NCBI RefSeq assembly: GCF_027925445.1
Contig: NZ_AP027150.1
Location: 1 to 64,000, forward strand
Source: Methylocystis bryophila
GTDB lineage: Bacteria > Pseudomonadota > Alphaproteobacteria > Rhizobiales > Beijerinckiaceae
Direction of reading: 5' to 3'
Length of the DNA stretch: 64,000 bases
Shown piece by piece: positions 35,420-43,524 of the stretch (its first letter is position 1; each line of letters starts with the position of its first letter). The translations under genes and the position numbers were made by a program. A model generated the notes under the pieces. It was not told where the DNA came from. It worked only from the letters and a program-made list of their open reading frames with translations, and did no database searches.

Positions 35420-36559
35420 CTACTCGGCGATGACCCCACGCTGCTGAATTTCCTCGAAGAGTTGTCTGCCGCCCCTGCATCCTTTCGCCCAACGGCCAGC
35501 AAGATAATCCTGAAAATAGCGCGGCGATTTTGGCGTCGGCGCGCGCTGGCGGCGTTCGGGCATTTCGTTTGCGTGCACCCCCTTCCTGACGGTGCGCCAA
35601 TTGACGCCCATTTCCAAAGCGATGCCGCGAATGTTCCTTCCCTCAGCCTTCAGAATCTGGACCTTTTCAAACATCGCCTGTCGCGAACGTTGGTGGGCAA
35701 GTCGCTTAAGATAGCGGTCCTCCGCGATCACTTGCCGCCCTGGCGTGCTGCAAGCAATCAAGCCAACGTCTTCGCCTTCAGCTCTGGGCAAGGAGGGACA
35801 CGCCAAGCCCTTGTCGGAGCGGCTCAACCGGTGCTCAATCCGCTCCCGCATATTCTGCAGTAGATGAAACCGATCAGCGACCTGGCGCGCTTCCGGCGCG
35901 CCTTGGCGTGTTCCCTGCGCATAGAGTCCGCAGCGATCCCGACTGACGACTTCTATATTCGGATGCTGGCGCAGCCAGTCCGCCGTTTCTTCCGCCGAGC
36001 GCCCAGGCAGGACGTCAACAACCTCACGTCGTTCCAGATCCACCATCACGGTTCCGTAGCCCTCTCCCTTCCGCCAGCTCCAATCGTCGATGCCCAACAC
36101 ACGAACGTCGATAGTCTTGCGGGTCGCGCCTCGCTTCAACTGCCGCAGAAGGGTATCGTCGCTCGCCGGCATGCCGAGACGGTTTATTAGCCGCTCGCTC
36201 GGCTTGCCTCCGACGCCATGCGCAAATAGTTGGAGAAGGTGGCCAACGGGTAATGTCCGACGCGCGTGTCGGACAGCAATCCCAGGAAGCTGGTCAGAAA
36301 ATGTCTTTCGCGCACACGACCCGTTCAGACAACGCCAACGCGTCATCAAAACTTTCAAAGCGACAATCGCGCCTTGCGCCGGCAGGTCCTGTAAACAGCG
36401 TGAATATCGACTGTGCCGCCGTCGTGATCGCACACCACATCCCGGACAAGAACCGATCTCCCGCGCGGCGGCCGAAATTACCCAACGACCGTCATCGCGC
36501 TCAACGGCCATAATTCTGACGCCCGGCCCCAGCGTCCATGTTGATGATTTTGCTCGCAT
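35420..36559 (-). pseudogene. ISL3-family transposase truncated at its 3' end
   Basis: N-terminus with a zinc ribbon (CPGCGVRSRRRHSRYSRCLQDLP, then RCLNGSCARKTF). The DDE domain follows: VRVLGIDDWSWRKGEGYGTVMVDLERREVVDVLPGRSAEETADWL, SRDRCGLYAQGTRQGAPEARQVADRFHLLQNMRE. It stops after QQRGVIAE, where ISL3 proteins normally continue with a further 100-150 residues including the catalytic Glu region. The break coincides with the group II intron 3' end, so the missing part was probably removed by rearrangement across the intron. The start is set at ATG 36559; a GTG at 36589 is possible. Confidence 0.82.
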
Positions 36560-36589
36560 ACGGCTCAATACGGGCCAGGGAGTCACCAA

Positions 36590-37221
36590 CCCGTAAAAAG
36601 CACGAAAAGTGAGGCAGTCCCATTTAGACGTATATTGTCAAATTCGCCGTGTCCGATAAGCCGCTGAAATCACGCGACGTGATTTCTAATTTTCAGACGT
36701 ACGCTGACAATGGCGCGGTCGATCTGGGCCATGCTGACGAAAGGCATGGATTATAGAGTTCCTACGGCCGCCGCGATCTAAGCAAACGCGAGGATCCAGT
36801 AGCTAGAGGGACGTCGGGCGTGTGAGGAGGTCGTCGAACGGTAAGGACAAATGATCGGTCAGATCCGGTTCTGGAAAAGCAGTCTTCCTCACCGAGCTTT
36901 CAGCTCGCGAAAGTGATTTGCAACAGGTCCGCGCATCTCCATACCTGCCCGCGGTCGTGACAGACTGCGTCTCAAGGCCTGATACATGACCGCACACGAT
37001 CACACGGCCAAGCCGATCGAAACATCTTGCGCGAACGGTGGCATCCATACGTGAGGAAGACCCAATCAGATGAGGCCGCTGCGAATTCGGAATTTCTAAC
37101 AGATGTATCTCGACACCTGGAGATCTCCTTGCCATGATCCCGAAACCTCTTCATAATTAAGGCGTGGGCGAAGGCGCAATGCGGCGACTGTTGCTCGATC
37201 CACGCCTATTTGGAAATATCA
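36590..37221. other. Gap of 632 bases between ISL3 and the ABC operon
   Basis: It holds a pair of imperfect direct repeats (36623-36641 and 36692-36710) and a palindrome between them (36666-36686). The right part (36800-37135) has a minus-strand frame of 110 codons that shows no family. It also has to carry the promoter of the ABC operon. Confidence 0.5.
36666..36686. repeat. 21-base palindrome between two direct repeats
   Basis: GAAATCACG-CGA-CGTGATTTC, nine-base arms around three bases. It is flanked at similar distance by TTTAGACGTATATTGTCAA (36623) and TTCAGACGTACGCTGACAA (36692), identical in 14 of 19 positions. The layout resembles a recombinase or resolvase site, possibly left by the Tn3-type transposon. 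Confidence 0.45.
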
Positions 37222-37926
37222 ATGATCAAAACGCGGCACCTCAGTAAAATTTTCGATCAAACACGGGCGCTCGACCAAGTTGACCTCGACGTGGCGAGCG
37301 GAGAAATCTATTGTCTACTCGGGGCTAATGGTGCCGGAAAAACGACACTTATCAACATTTTGCTAAATTTCGTCGAGGCGACCGAAGGGAATGCGTGGAT
37401 CGATGAAATCGACGTCGCAGCGCGCCCCCGCGAAGCGAAACGGCAGGTCGGCTATATCCCCGAGCAGGTCACGCTTTATCCCACGCTCTCGGGCATCGAA
37501 AATCTCGATTATTTCGTGTCGCTCGCCGCTGGTCAGCGGCTTGAACGAACTCGTCTGTTGGAACTACTCGAAGACGCCGGACTAGATCGTGCCGCCGCGG
37601 ATCGCCGAGTGGCTAAATATTCTAAGGGAATGCGTCAAAAAGTTGGAATTGCAATCGCCTTCGCGAAAGAAGCGAAAGCGCTTCTGCTCGACGAACCGAC
37701 ATCCGGTCTCGATCCGCAAGCCGCCAACGAATTCTCGCGCCTCTTGAAGAAGGCCGGCGAACGAGGCGTCGCGATCCTGATGGCGACACACGATCTCTTC
37801 AATGCGAAACAAACCGGCACGCGTATTGGCATTGCGCGTGCCGGGCGGATCGTCAAAGAGATTAGCGCACGAGACATCGGCCATGCCGATCTCGAAGCGG
37901 TTTATCTCGACGTCATGCGAGCTTGA
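37222..37926 (+). CDS. ABC transporter ATP-binding protein
   Basis: The ATG at 37222 (MIKTRHLSKIFDQTRALDQVDL) is preferred to an upstream TTG at 37210. Walker A GANGAGKTTL, Q-loop VGYIPEQVTL, signature YSKGMRQKVGIA (a KGM variant of LSGGQ common in exporter-type ABC-2 ATPases), Walker B ALLLDEPTSGLD and the H-loop MATHD are all present. About 234 residues. It is the first gene of a tight operon with two DUF3526-type permeases (gaps 25 and 16 bases), so it powers an ABC-2-type exporter. Substrate unknown. Confidence 0.95.
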   Translation: MIKTRHLSKIFDQTRALDQVDLDVASGEIYCLLGANGAGKTTLINILLNFVEATEGNAWIDEIDVAARPREAKRQVGYIPEQVTLYPTLSGIENLDYFVSLAAGQRLERTRLLELLEDAGLDRAAADRRVAKYSKGMRQKVGIAIAFAKEAKALLLDEPTSGLDPQAANEFSRLLKKAGERGVAILMATHDLFNAKQTGTRIGIARAGRIVKEISARDIGHADLEAVYLDVMRA

Positions 37927-37951
37927 CTTCGTCCTGCGCTTGGAGGTCGCC

Positions 37952-39331
37952 ATGATCGCTGTCATCGCCAAAAAGGATCTACGCGGCTTGATCCGCGACG
38001 GCCGTCTGCCATTTGTCGGCGGGTTGGCCCTGATTCTGCTGTTCACCTCTATCGCCGCGGGTTGGCGACTACAAAGTGAAACAGCTGCCGAACGCGCCAC
38101 GGTGCAAGAGCGGGGATACGAAACCTGGGTGAAACAGGGCGCGAAAAATCCTCATTCGGCCGCTCATCTCGGTATGCACGTCTTCAAGCCGGAGCCGCCG
38201 CTCGCGCTGTTCGATCCAGGTCTGGAGCCCTTTGTCGGGCAGTCAGTCTGGCTCGAAGCGCACAGGCAAAACGATTTTGGATTCCGACCCGCGCAAGATG
38301 CTACCGGGCTGCGTAGGTTTGGCGATCTATCGGCGGCTTATGTTTTGCAAATCCTAATGCCGTTGGTCATAGTGGTTCTAGGCTTTGACGCCCTGGCAGG
38401 TGAGCGGGAAAGCGGGACCCTGCGACAACTCGCCAGCATTGGCGTCGCGCCGGGACGCCTTCTGTGGGGGAAGGCGCTCGCGATTGGCGGAGCCTCGGCA
38501 GCGTTGTTGATCCCTGCGCTCGTTCTCTCGCTCATCGCGACTTTCCAAGCGGCCACGGCGGGCGTGGTCGCAGACAATCTGGCGCGCCTCATCTGGCTAT
38601 TTGTTGGCTACAGCCTCTATCTCGGCACATTTCTGTTCGTTACACTCGCCGTATCGATAAGCGCGCCGAATACGCGCATTGCGCTCGTCGCGTCGTTGGC
38701 GATCTGGGCGACCATCACGATCGTGGTCCCGCGCGCCGCTTCGGAGGCCGCGCAGGCCTACCTCCCCACACCTTCGCGAATGGACTTTGACTCGGCGCTC
38801 TCAGTAGATTTGGACGCTGCTCAACACAAGGCCTACGAAGAAAACTTCCACGTGAGCAGTTGGCAGCAACTACCCGCGGAGGAATCTGGACGAGCGCTAC
38901 GCATCGACGATCACGCGGGTTATGGCGTTTTCGACAAGCATTACGGGACATTGTGGGATCTGTTCGAGCGCCAGCAGCGCCTTCAGGAATGGCTCGGAAT
39001 CGCGTCGCCGCTAGTGGCGCTGCGGAGCGTTTCGGTCAGCATGGCCGGTACCGACCTTGCGCAACTGAGGCGTTTCGCCGTCGCCGCAGAAGCGCATCGC
39101 AGGCTCATTCAGGACATGATGAGCAGTGAGCGCATGGCCCATCCGGCCGAGGGATATAACTATCAGGCTCCCGCCGAACTCTGGGCGAAAGTCCCCCCTT
39201 TCAGGTTTACGGAGCTAGAGAGCGCCGAGGCGGTTGCGCACTGCTGGAAGGAACTCACCGCATTGAGCGTCGCATTCGGGCTGTCACTGCTTGCTGCGAC
39301 TGTCACGGCGCGGCGCTTGAGTCCGATGTGA
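37952..39331 (+). CDS. ABC transporter permease, DUF3526-type (first)
   Basis: From ATG 37952, preceded by GGAGG, the protein starts MIAVIAKKDLRGLIRDGRLPFVGG. It has an N-terminal membrane segment, a periplasmic domain (about 50-135), then five or so membrane segments (LQILMPLVIVVLGFDALAGERESGTLRQLASIG is the ABC-2 permease signature), a second large loop and a final membrane helix near the C-terminus. This is the pattern of ABC-2 permeases with DUF3526. 459 residues. Confidence 0.9.
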   Translation: MIAVIAKKDLRGLIRDGRLPFVGGLALILLFTSIAAGWRLQSETAAERATVQERGYETWVKQGAKNPHSAAHLGMHVFKPEPPLALFDPGLEPFVGQSVWLEAHRQNDFGFRPAQDATGLRRFGDLSAAYVLQILMPLVIVVLGFDALAGERESGTLRQLASIGVAPGRLLWGKALAIGGASAALLIPALVLSLIATFQAATAGVVADNLARLIWLFVGYSLYLGTFLFVTLAVSISAPNTRIALVASLAIWATITIVVPRAASEAAQAYLPTPSRMDFDSALSVDLDAAQHKAYEENFHVSSWQQLPAEESGRALRIDDHAGYGVFDKHYGTLWDLFERQQRLQEWLGIASPLVALRSVSVSMAGTDLAQLRRFAVAAEAHRRLIQDMMSSERMAHPAEGYNYQAPAELWAKVPPFRFTELESAEAVAHCWKELTALSVAFGLSLLAATVTARRLSPM

Positions 39332-39347
39332 GAATGGAAAGCGAGCC

Positions 39348-40799
39348 GTGACTGGATTCGACCTTACTTATCGCACTCAGAGCCGCCTTCTGACCATCGC
39401 CCGACAAGAGCTCGTTATTTTATGGCGTGACAAAAGTCTGCCAACGTTCCTCCTTCTGCTGAGCGTTTTGCTTGTCGGTGGACTCTCGGACGGGCTTCAC
39501 CGGATTAGCGCGATGGACACAAAACTCGCGCGCGCCGCGGAGCATGACAGACCGTTGGGGCGGATCGCCGAACAGTTGAGTTTGGCCGAAGCATCAGGCG
39601 CTGTGACGCCTCTCGCGTCCCCTGTGGTGGCGGCTCTAAATTCGGCATCACAATACGCGATGATGCCTACCTTGCCTCTCGCGCCTCTGGCACTTGGTCA
39701 GTCGGACCTACTTGCAAATCCGTTAATTCCAGACGGAATGTCGGAGGCGCAGTTTCTGTATGACAGCGACATCGGCAACCCTTGGCGTTTGGCGACCGGC
39801 CACTTCGATGTCGCCTTCGTCGTCGTTTTCCTCCTGCCGCTACTCATTTTCAGCCTGAGTTATAATCTTCTTTCTGGAGAGCGCGAGCTAGGTACGCTTC
39901 GCTTGCTGCTCACGCAATCGGCCTCGCCCACCATGGTCGCGTTGGGAAAAACCGCGACTCGAGCGATCATTATTGCAACACCACTATTGGCGCTGCCTCT
40001 CCCCACGATGCTTTTATTTCGTCCCATTCCGAACCTGTCGGAGTTTTTCACTGCGGGAGCGCTTTGGGTGGCACTGACACTGGCCTATTGTCTCTTCTGG
40101 CTATCGCTCTCCGTGCTCATCAACTCCTTTTGCAGGTCGTCTGCTTTCAACGCGTTGGCCCTCGTGGGGTCGTGGGTCGTCCTGACGCTCGTTGTCCCGG
40201 CCGCGCTCAATCTCGCCGTCGATGCACTTTATCCCTCGCCATCGCGCGCCCAAATGATCGGAATGCTCACCGAGCTTAGCGAACAGGCCGCGCGCCGCAA
40301 CGCGGATCTCGATCGGACGGATTACGGTGCCATGAGCGATCCTGGTACTAAGGATGGCAAGTTCGTCATTCCATCTATGGCGATTCGAAGCGCAAATATG
40401 CAGAAGGAAGTCTCGGAGGCGATGCGTCCATGGGTCGAGCGTTTCGAAATTCGCTCCGCCGAGCGGCGAAGCTTTGTCGGCGCCTCTCGAATCCTATCCC
40501 CCGCTGCCACTGTGTTCGAAGGGCTGAACGTTCTCAGCGGCACTGACGCCGATCGCCATTCCCTTCTGAGGTCATCCGCGGCGCGCTTTTATAGGGAAGA
40601 AACTGAGCGCGCGCTGCCGCGACTGTCGACGGGGACTCCCACCACAGCAGCCGAACTCCGCTCATTGCCGCGATTCGTATGGGCTGAGGATCGGTTTGCT
40701 CCCTCATGCCACGCAGCAGGGAGCCTCGCTCAAATACTAGCGCCAACCGCGTTGGTCATCATGGCGGCGCTTTTTCGCCTGCGCAGCATGTCCGTCTAG
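39348..40799 (+). CDS. ABC transporter permease, DUF3526-type (second)
   Basis: GTG start at 39348 with a GAGCC/AAAGCGAG region upstream. 483 residues with the same layout as the preceding permease: N-terminal helix (LPTFLLLLSVLLVGGLS), extracytoplasmic loop, membrane core with FLLPLLIFSLSYNLLSGERELGTLRLLLTQS, second loop, C-terminal helix. The two permeases probably form a heterodimer with the ATPase. Similar ATPase-permease-permease sets are often found beside TonB receptor genes, which would fit the siderophore locus 8 kb away, but this link is inference. Confidence 0.9.
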   Translation: MTGFDLTYRTQSRLLTIARQELVILWRDKSLPTFLLLLSVLLVGGLSDGLHRISAMDTKLARAAEHDRPLGRIAEQLSLAEASGAVTPLASPVVAALNSASQYAMMPTLPLAPLALGQSDLLANPLIPDGMSEAQFLYDSDIGNPWRLATGHFDVAFVVVFLLPLLIFSLSYNLLSGERELGTLRLLLTQSASPTMVALGKTATRAIIIATPLLALPLPTMLLFRPIPNLSEFFTAGALWVALTLAYCLFWLSLSVLINSFCRSSAFNALALVGSWVVLTLVVPAALNLAVDALYPSPSRAQMIGMLTELSEQAARRNADLDRTDYGAMSDPGTKDGKFVIPSMAIRSANMQKEVSEAMRPWVERFEIRSAERRSFVGASRILSPAATVFEGLNVLSGTDADRHSLLRSSAARFYREETERALPRLSTGTPTTAAELRSLPRFVWAEDRFAPSCHAAGSLAQILAPTALVIMAALFRLRSMSV

Positions 40800-40918
40800 G
40801 GCCTGTTAACACAAATGAAAGGTTAACGGCTCCATCAAGCATGGATGGAAGTGACTGATTCGGCATGCGCTTGGTTGTCGCCTCTGTGGGGTCTTAGTCA
40901 CTTTCCGGGGAGATTGAT

Positions 40919-42030
40919 TTATTGGAGAGGCAGCATTCGCGCCTGCAACAATTCGATGCCCGCGCGGCCGAACATGGCCCGTTTGAGGGTTTTCAATCTG
41001 TTGATTTGGCCTTCGGCCTAGCCACTGCTCCATGGTTCGACGATCGCGTTCCTGACTGCGTCGATGTCGCGGCTCAACACTCGCGCGAACTGTTGTAGGG
41101 CACGGATACCGGAATGGCGCGCGTCATCGAGCCAGGAGCCGAGCTTGTCGGGCTCCGCACCTCGTAAAATGCCACGAAATAGCATCGCCAGTCCGCGCAT
41201 GACGACAAAGCTCGGGGAAGCTTCTCTCAATACAGCGACCTTGGCGGCCTGAGAATGGGTAAGCATTCGCGTTGGTTTCATGCAAAGAGCGGGCGCGGCC
41301 ATCGGAGAAATTGCCAGCCGGTCGCGGGCTCCATGGCGCGGTCCTCTCTCGTCGGCTCTCTCCGCCGGCTTGTCTCCGGACGCTCCACGCGCCGCCATTC
41401 GGAAAGAAGGCGCTCCAAATGGGATCGGCTGCCTGTGTAGCCGCGATTTCGCACGTCGTGAAACAGTCGACGGCCGATCTTGTCGCCGTCTGCCCATCGG
41501 CGGGCAAGAAACTCCTGGAAATATAGTGGCGAACTCGGCTTCAGGGTCACTCGCCGACGATCCGGCAAAGAATCCGCCTCAATCCATTTGGCGATCGTCC
41601 CACGGCCGATCCCGATCTCCGCGGCGATGGCGACATAGCTCTTGCCCGAGGCGAGGAGGGCCTTGGCCTGCGCGAACATCTGCAGCCTTGCGTCACGATT
41701 TCTGCTGCGCAGCACCAATTGACGATCGCCCGGGGCAGGCGGAAGTCGGGAGCGACCGCCGAAGCAGCTGACCGCCGTCCTCTGCCGCTCGATGGCCTCG
41801 CGCACGTTTTGCAGCAGATGAAACCGGTCGGTGACCTGGCGGGCCTGTGGAGCGCCCTGCCGGATGCCCTGGGCGTAAATTCCGCAGCGGTCGCGGCTCA
41901 CGGTCTCGATCTCTGGCTGGCGCGCAAGCCAATCCGCGGTCTCCTTAGCCGAGCGGGTCTTCATGACATCGGCGACGGTTCGGCGCTCCAGGTCGACGAT
42001 GATGGTCCCATAGGTAAAGCCCGGCGTCTC
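40919..42030 (-). pseudogene. Second ISL3-family transposase, decayed
   Basis: Readable parts lie in different frames. The oldest part is TYGTIIVDLERRTVADVM just below 42030, then MKTRSAKETADWLARQPEIETVSRDRCGIYAQGIRQGAPQARQVTDRFHLLQNVREAIERQ (41964 down), then LFHDVRNRGYTGSRSHLERLLSEWR. A frameshift near 41290 leads to LTHSQAAKVAVLREASPSFVVMRGLAMLFRG. A TAG at 41015-41017 interrupts SG-AEGQINRLKTLKRAMFG, which continues to ARMLPLQ and a TAA at 40919-40921. The N-terminal zinc ribbon is missing. It differs in sequence from the ISL3 copy at 35.4-36.6 kb. Confidence 0.85.
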
Positions 42031-42243
42031 GGGCAGAGCAGGGGAGACGTAACCGTCGCTCCGCTCGGCGGCGAAAGCCGGAGTCGCCCGGGCGAAAAGG
42101 CGGGTTGCCGCCGATCCTGGTTGCTCGAGCCACCGCTCTCTTAATTGCTTGCGCAGTTGAGGATGGTCTGCCTGTCTTTCCAGTCGCGTGTATTCGCCTA
42201 TCGAAGGTTCGAGCTTTCAACTGGCCTTGCGGAGCCGTGGCGA

Positions 42244-43029
42244 TTACACCTGCAGCGGCTTCGCTATGTGAAGTCGAGGAGCTTCACGTCTGGCATAGAC
42301 CCCGCAAAGAATGCGTTCGCATTGGCGTCTGGATAGGCGCGTGCGGGTCATCAGTACTTCCACCATATTGCTGAGCTCAGTGTGAAAGCACTCGAACCGC
42401 GATACGGCGGTTCTTTCGAACCAGCCTACGATTTTCGTGGCAAGCGCTTGTCGATCGTCCTCGCTGAGAGATGAGCGTTTGAATAGCTTATTGGCGTACG
42501 ACTCGGCGAGTTGGAGAACGGCCTTATTGTTCCGGTCATCTGCTCCTGCGGTCGCCGAGCCCGTAACGATCTCTTCGGCAATCCGCGGCGCGGCGTATCG
42601 CAGGAGATGAATGGCGTCGATTTCCGCAGGCTTCATCGGGTCGTTGAAATAGAACGCAAAGTCCTGCTCGTTCTCGAATGTGAAGTCGACCTCCCAGAGT
42701 TCGCTCGGCGTGCTGTTTGGAGGGCGCCGTATCGAGAGAGCTCGCGTGCGCAAACCCAGCGATGCAGAAATAATCGCGACTCCGGCGAGGCGAGCTGCTG
42801 TGCGCCGGCGGCCCGAGGCGCCATCGACCACGGCACTTCGTCGCTCCACCCGGCGCTCGAGGGCTCGCAGCGACCTAGCGGCCCGGCGGCCCTCTCCTTC
42901 GAGCCTTTCCGCCTCGCGGCGCAGCGCCAATTTGCGCTCAATGGTGTCGGACGGCGCGGCGTTCTTCGACTGGCAATCAGACCGTGTAGAACGAATCTTG
43001 CGGCGCTTGTGGGGGATGTAATGACCCAT
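42244..43029 (-). CDS. Hypothetical protein, 261 aa
   Basis: Not recognised. The N-terminal 90 residues are very basic with a coiled-coil tendency (ERKLALRREAERLEGEGRRAARSLRALERRVERR). The C-terminal part (about 110-225) is folded-looking: ELWEVDFTFENEQDFAFYFNDPMKPAEIDAIHLLRYAAPRIAEEI and KLFKRSSLSEDDRQALATKIVGWFERTAV. No membrane segment. It lies between IS debris and the OMF remnant, alone on the minus strand. Codon use looks genuine in the C-terminal half; the N-terminal start could be further in. Confidence 0.55.
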   Translation of the reverse strand: MGHYIPHKRRKIRSTRSDCQSKNAAPSDTIERKLALRREAERLEGEGRRAARSLRALERRVERRSAVVDGASGRRRTAARLAGVAIISASLGLRTRALSIRRPPNSTPSELWEVDFTFENEQDFAFYFNDPMKPAEIDAIHLLRYAAPRIAEEIVTGSATAGADDRNNKAVLQLAESYANKLFKRSSLSEDDRQALATKIVGWFERTAVSRFECFHTELSNMVEVLMTRTRLSRRQCERILCGVYARREAPRLHIAKPLQV

Positions 43030-43074
43030 GAAATCCTCCTATATATTTGATCTTTTCATCGAGTAAGAACGCAG

Positions 43075-43305
43075 CTAAGCGGACGCTTCTAATTGGATCT
43101 GGCGGATGGATCCCCGTCCGGCTTCACTCTCTTTCTCTCCCCCCCAGCAGCTTCCGAGCGCGATGAAGAACGCCACGGAGTCGCTGACTCGTTTGGCCTC
43201 GGCACGGGCTCGTGGTGTGACGGCGGGGAGATGGCCGCGCTGCGCGTCGACGAGCGCGAGTTGCGCGTCCCCAAAAAGCGCGACGCGTATCCACAGAGAG
43301 GCCAC
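43075..43305 (-). pseudogene. Remnant of a second outer-membrane efflux protein
   Basis: The 76-codon frame contains LALVDAQRGHL, then AEAKRVSDSVAFFIALGSCWGG. This aligns with the end of the NodT-type protein next door (LVVVDAQRSYL ... EAQRLSNTVALYAALGGGWG). Only the last 60 or so residues survive and upstream frames are unrelated. It is a diverged paralogue rather than a recent duplication. Confidence 0.65.
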
Positions 43306-43524
43306 ATCTCTGGTGACGCAATGAAGGTTGCCCCGCCTCCTGGCTGCGATGGAGCGTCACGCCGTTGAGAGCGGTTCGACGGATTTCGCCCGCAAAACTG
43401 TGGACAGTCCCGCCCGGCTGATTCCACCGCGTCCGCTTGAATGCGGCCGTGCCGGCATTCGCGGAGCACGTGAACTGCGAGATTTCATAAGAGCGATCTG
43501 AATGCGCAAAAGTCTTCATGTGAT

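Larger units (their letters stand above)
33401..35422 (+). mobile_element. Group II intron
   Basis: About 2.0 kb. The 3' part is clear: an intron-encoded reverse transcriptase, a domain V hairpin (about 35356-35389), a domain VI-like hairpin (GGGATGGGGGCGGC with CGTCCCCATC) and a CTAC end near 35422. The 5' end is less certain; I place it at TTGCGACAGG (33401), which resembles the GTGYG intron start and is followed by a leader (GACCTGAAACC, TTTCGCAGC) of the kind seen in bacterial intron domain I. The 5' flank is a Tn3-type end; the 3' flank is the cut end of an ISL3 transposase. Confidence 0.8.

Noticed and set aside
36803..37135. Minus-strand frame of 110 codons
   Set aside because: No family resemblance or ribosome site; probably part of the ABC operon promoter region.
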